A DNA stretch of 64,000 bases, from assembly GCF_035593985.1 (NCBI RefSeq), contig NZ_CP141587.1, positions 558,001-622,000 of the forward strand, in the 5' to 3' direction. A program made the position numbers and the translations under genes. Position 1 is the stretch's first letter; the number at the start of each line of letters is the position of its first letter. Shown piece after piece: positions 60,839 to 64,000 of this stretch. The notes under the pieces are model-generated. The model worked only from the letters and a program-made list of their open reading frames with translations, made no database searches and was not told the DNA's origin. Origin of the DNA: Sphingomonas sp. LY29 (GTDB taxonomy: Bacteria; Pseudomonadota; Alphaproteobacteria; Sphingomonadales; Sphingomonadaceae).

Positions 60839-62251
60839 ATGGCGAACACCGCTGCCACCATCCTGAAATCGATCGAAGAAAATGAGATCGAGTATGTCGA
60901 TCTTCGTTTCACCGACCCCAAGGGCAAGTGGCAGCATCTGACCATGGTCGCCTCGGTCATCGACGAGGATATGCTGACCGACGGCTTCATGTTCGACGGT
61001 TCCTCGATCGCCGGATGGAAGGCGATCAACGAGAGCGACATGATCCTTATGCCCGACCTCGACGCGACCTACATCGACCCGTTCACCTCGACCCCGATGA
61101 TGATTCTGGTGTGCAACGTCGTCGAGCCATCGACCGGTGAACTCTACGCCCGCGACCCCCGCTCGACCGCCACCCGCGCCGAGGCCTATCTGAAAGCGAC
61201 CGGCATCGGCGACACCGTCTTCGTCGGACCCGAAGCCGAATTCTTCATGTTCGACGACGTCCGCTTCGAAGACGGCTATGCGACCAGCTTCTTCAAGATC
61301 GACGATATCGAGCTTCCGGGCAATTCGGGCCGCGAATATGAAGGCGGCAACCTTGGCCACCGTCCCCGCGCCAAGGGCGGCTACTTTCCCGTCGCGCCGG
61401 TCGACAGCGCCGTCGACATCCGCGGCGAGATGGTTTCGACCATGCTCGAAATGGGCCTGCCCTGCGACAAGCATCACCATGAAGTCGCCGCCGCCCAGCA
61501 CGAGCTTGGCCTGACCTACGGCAAGCTGGTCGAAACGGCCGACCGAATGCAGGTCTACAAGTACGTCGTGCACATGGTCGCCAACGCTTACGGCAAGACC
61601 GCGACCTTCATGCCCAAGCCGATCGCTCAGGATAACGGCAGCGGCATGCACACCCACTTCTCGATCTGGAAGGGCGGCAAGCCGCTGTTCGCGGGCAATG
61701 GCTATGCCGGGCTCAGCGAGATGGCGCTCTATTTCATCGGCGGCGTCATCAAGCACGCCCGCGCGCTGAACGCCTTCACCAATCCGACCACCAACAGCTA
61801 CAAGCGGCTGGTCCCGGGCTTCGAAGCGCCGGTGCTGCTCGCTTACTCGTCGCGCAACCGCTCGGCCTCATGCCGCATTCCCTATGGCGCGGGCGAGAAG
61901 TCGAAGCGGGTCGAATTCCGCTTCCCCGACGCAATGGCCAATCCGTACCTCGCTTATGCCGCGCTGCTGATGGCCGGCCTCGACGGCATCCAGAACCGCA
62001 TCCACCCGGGCGAGGCGATGGACAAGAATCTGTACGACCTGCCGCCGGCCGAGTTGGTCAACGTCCCGACCGTGTGCGGCTCCCTCCGCGAAGCGCTCGT
62101 CAGCCTCGCCGCCGACAAGGACTTCCTGCTCAAGGGCGACGTGTTCAGCGCCGACCAGATCGACGCCTACATCGACCTCAAGTGGGAAGAGGTGATGCGC
62201 TGGGAAACCACGCCGTCGCCGGTCGAGTACGACATGTACTATTCCTCCTAA
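60839..62251 (+). CDS. glnA: Type I glutamine synthetase
   Basis: 470 residues, full GSI length. Motifs: [86 protein letters not shown] and the adenylylation tyrosine in [12 protein letters not shown]. It makes glutamine from glutamate and ammonia. A large palindrome follows the stop. Confidence 0.97.
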   Translation: MANTAATILKSIEENEIEYVDLRFTDPKGKWQHLTMVASVIDEDMLTDGFMFDGSSIAGWKAINESDMILMPDLDATYIDPFTSTPMMILVCNVVEPSTGELYARDPRSTATRAEAYLKATGIGDTVFVGPEAEFFMFDDVRFEDGYATSFFKIDDIELPGNSGREYEGGNLGHRPRAKGGYFPVAPVDSAVDIRGEMVSTMLEMGLPCDKHHHEVAAAQHELGLTYGKLVETADRMQVYKYVVHMVANAYGKTATFMPKPIAQDNGSGMHTHFSIWKGGKPLFAGNGYAGLSEMALYFIGGVIKHARALNAFTNPTTNSYKRLVPGFEAPVLLAYSSRNRSASCRIPYGAGEKSKRVEFRFPDAMANPYLAYAALLMAGLDGIQNRIHPGEAMDKNLYDLPPAELVNVPTVCGSLREALVSLAADKDFLLKGDVFSADQIDAYIDLKWEEVMRWETTPSPVEYDMYYSS

Positions 62252-62305
62252 AGGAGGGCGCCTTCGGGTTCCTCCTGAGCGGAGGTGCCGCTTACCTTAT
62301 CGTAA

Positions 62306-62347
62306 GACCTCGCAAGCCATAGTCGCGCGATTATGGCTTGCGAGGTC
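62306..62347. terminator. Large perfect inverted repeat between glnA and the PilZ gene
   Basis: GACCTCGCAAGCCATA (62306-62321) and TATGGCTTGCGAGGTC (62332-62347) form a 16-bp perfect stem around a 10-base GC-rich loop (GTCGCGCGAT). It ends six bases before the next gene's ATG, so it may terminate glnA or act on the PilZ gene's leader. Confidence 0.65.
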
Positions 62348-62353
62348 ACATCG

Positions 62354-63271
62354 ATGAACAAGTTCCGCTCCGCGATCCTCTCGGGCAAGGGATTGCACGG
62401 AGACGATCCCGTCGTCCGCGACAAATCGGCGCGCGGCGTCGAGCCCGACGACCTGTCCTCGATCGAAGTCACGCGCGAAGCGACCCGCGCCTACGACGGA
62501 CGTGAGGAAGATCGCCATCGCCTCACCGGCGAGATCGCGACCCTCCGCCACAACGGCACGATTCATCAGGTGGAACTGATCAACCTGTCGGGCGGCGGCG
62601 CGATGGTCTCGGCCGAATTCGGCCCACGCCTGTGGGATCGCGTCGATCTCGTCCTCGCCGAGGGCGCCGAACTCGAATGCGCCGTTCGTTGGCTTCGCGG
62701 CGACCGCGTCGGCCTGGAATTCGCCCACGAAACCCGGATCGAGTGCGACCCCGCCAAGCGCGACGCACTCCTGCTCGACGTCGTCCGCCGCAGCTTCCCC
62801 GACATCAAGGTCGACGAGGAAGCCGCGCCGGTGCCGGCCGTTGCCGAAGACGACGACGCAATCGCCAATTCGCGACGCACCGAGCGCCGCCATCCGCTGA
62901 TCTGGATGGGCGAGATCCTGTTCCAGCATAATTGCGAGCGCGTGCGCCTTCGCAACATTTCCGAACATGGCGCGCTGGTCGAAAGCCCGCTGACCTATCC
63001 GAAGGGCGCCGAACTGCTGCTCGACCTCGGCGCGGCCGGACAGCATTTCGCCACGGTCGGCTGGACTTGCGGCGACAAGGTCGGCCTCGCGTTCGCGCAG
63101 CCGTTCGACCTTTCGACCCTCGCTCAGGTTCGACCCGACGTCGCCTCGGGCCGCTCCTCCGCGATCATCGTCCCGCGTGTCGCCGACGACGACAGCCCGT
63201 GGGCCGACGGCTGGCGTCGCCAGTCGGTCGAGGAATTGCGCGAAAGCCTGGAAGGCTATCTCAAGCGCTGA
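62354..63271 (+). CDS. Tandem PilZ-domain protein
   Basis: 305 residues from ATG 62354; an ATG at 62333 is inside the palindrome and is less likely. Two PilZ-type barrels: about 48-128 (LRHNGTIHQVELINLSGGGA, CAVRWLRGDRVGLEFAHE) and about 165-250 (RRTERRHPLIWMGEIL, VRLRNISEHGALVESPL, GWTCGDKVGLAFAQPF). The second has RRTERR and NISEHGA, close to RxxxR and DxSxxG, so it is the better candidate for cyclic-di-GMP binding. Confidence 0.85.
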   Translation: MNKFRSAILSGKGLHGDDPVVRDKSARGVEPDDLSSIEVTREATRAYDGREEDRHRLTGEIATLRHNGTIHQVELINLSGGGAMVSAEFGPRLWDRVDLVLAEGAELECAVRWLRGDRVGLEFAHETRIECDPAKRDALLLDVVRRSFPDIKVDEEAAPVPAVAEDDDAIANSRRTERRHPLIWMGEILFQHNCERVRLRNISEHGALVESPLTYPKGAELLLDLGAAGQHFATVGWTCGDKVGLAFAQPFDLSTLAQVRPDVASGRSSAIIVPRVADDDSPWADGWRRQSVEELRESLEGYLKR

Positions 63272-64000
63272 TCACTCGCGGATCAGGCTGGTCCGCTTGG
63301 TGTCGCGCATCGTGATGTAGGTCACCAGGCTGAGCGCGATGATCGCGGTGACGTAGCCGTAGAACCAGCGCTCGTACCCGGCATCCTTCAGCCACAGCGC
63401 GACATATTCGGCCGTCCCCCCGAAGATCGTGTTGGCGATGGCGTAGGGCAGCGCGACGCCGAGCGCCCGGATGTGCCCCGGGAACAGCTCGGCTTTCACC
63501 ACGGCGTTGATTGACGTGTAGCCCGTCACGATGACGAGGCTCGCCATCACCAGCGCGAAGGCGGTCAGCGGGTCGCGCGTGCTCTCCAACGCCACGAAGA
63601 TCGGATAGGTGAACAGGACGCCGGCGACGCCGAACGCGATCATGATCGGCTTGCGCCCCACCCGATCGCTCAGCCATCCGGCAGCAGGCTGCAGGCACAT
63701 AAAGATTGCCAACGCCACCGTCATGATCCGCGACGCGGTCGCGCGGTCGAATCCGACCGTGTTGGCGAGATATTTCTGCATGTAGGTCGTGTAGGCGTAG
63801 AAGGCGAGCGTGCCGCCCGCGGTCAGCGCCATCACGAGAAACGCCTCGCGCGGATGGTCGCGAAACAGGTTCGCGCCGCTCGACTTGGGCCGCTCCGCCC
63901 CCATCGCCTCGACCGCGACATAGCTGTCGCTCTCGGTCAGGCGGCGGCGGATGATGAAGACGACGACCGCAAGCACCGCGCCGATCGCAAAGGCGATGCG
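63272..64000 (-). CDS. MHS-family MFS transporter, 5' part cut by window edge
   Basis: At least 242 residues of the C-terminal half are visible, and the frame stays open to 64000. Helices 7-12 and the MHS signatures are seen: RRRLTESDSYVAVEAMG, LVMALTAGGTLAFYAYTTYM, QPAAGWLSDRVGRKPIMIAF, ELFPGHIRALGVALPYAIAN. This group includes KgtP and citrate/proline permeases, proton-coupled uptake of organic acids. A dicarboxylate or alpha-ketoglutarate substrate is likely but not certain. Confidence 0.87.
   Translation of the reverse strand, partial: RIAFAIGAVLAVVVFIIRRRLTESDSYVAVEAMGAERPKSSGANLFRDHPREAFLVMALTAGGTLAFYAYTTYMQKYLANTVGFDRATASRIMTVALAIFMCLQPAAGWLSDRVGRKPIMIAFGVAGVLFTYPIFVALESTRDPLTAFALVMASLVIVTGYTSINAVVKAELFPGHIRALGVALPYAIANTIFGGTAEYVALWLKDAGYERWFYGYVTAIIALSLVTYITMRDTKRTSLIRE

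Noticed and set aside
60737..61756. Leftward frame of 339 codons over glnA
   Set aside because: Mirror frame of glutamine synthetase; no recognisable motif.

Overview
This is a GC-rich alphaproteobacterial chromosome segment, most likely from Sphingomonadales (a Sphingomonas-like organism). The pointers are the gene families and their neighbourhoods: heme-PAS FixL/FixJ beside an alternative oxidase, an UrcA protein, PilZ proteins, HWE/HisKA_2 kinases, a MucR regulator, candidate EcfG-type (GGAAC-N16/17-GTT) promoters and sphingomonad-style dispersed repeats. No rRNA, CRISPR array, plasmid origin or intact insertion sequence is visible. One tRNA (Gly, anticodon CCC) lies at 49991-50064.

Layout. 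1-6.7 kb: the 3' end of phenylalanine 4-hydroxylase, a hemerythrin-like protein, small unknowns, then fixL-fixJ divergent from an operon of alternative oxidase, group III truncated haemoglobin and a DUF1971 protein, which looks like an oxygen/NO-responsive respiratory module. 6.8-14.4 kb: a gene duplicated at 50 kb, an UrcA protein, fused scraps of a hybrid kinase and a zinc-ribbon gene, a PilZ protein, and a cyclophilin-like/cupin/hydrolase/MFS cluster divergent from a LysR regulator. 14.4-24.2 kb is an accessory patch of small exported, lipoprotein and membrane unknowns. It is packed with short palindromic repeats and holds two broken genes: a four-helix membrane protein and a glutaredoxin-MauE fusion next to a MerR regulator.

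24.2-30 kb: two operons, ending in a YceI protein and a DODA-type dioxygenase, each headed by a 32-residue paralogous membrane microprotein and sharing an upstream box; also an MreB paralogue, an Lrp regulator, a glutamate-synthase-like protein and an Rnk/GreA-like protein. 30.5-35.7 kb: a stress-signalling operon of a von Willebrand A protein, a Ser/Thr kinase with an FHA-like tail, a PPP phosphatase and a zinc-ribbon membrane protein. It sits behind a perfect-consensus EcfG promoter and is followed by a manganese catalase with a similar promoter. This is a TerY-P-like phospho-signalling triad with a PPP phosphatase, and is the most interesting system here. 36-42 kb: three histidine kinases and a hydrolase.

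42.5-50 kb looks like an island ending at tRNA-Gly: a tyrosine recombinase, a MucR-like regulator lacking its zinc histidines, a chaperone-usher (spore coat U) pilus operon, a frameshifted unknown and an integrase remnant. 50-64 kb is core-like: the second copy of the duplicated gene, a glycosyltransferase/methyltransferase operon, an EmrE-like protein, a CinA-type protein, methionine aminopeptidase, a nucleotidyltransferase, glnB, a small HTH protein, a PhnA-like protein, psd, prfC, glnA, a double-PilZ protein and the 3' part of an MHS-family transporter cut by the window edge.
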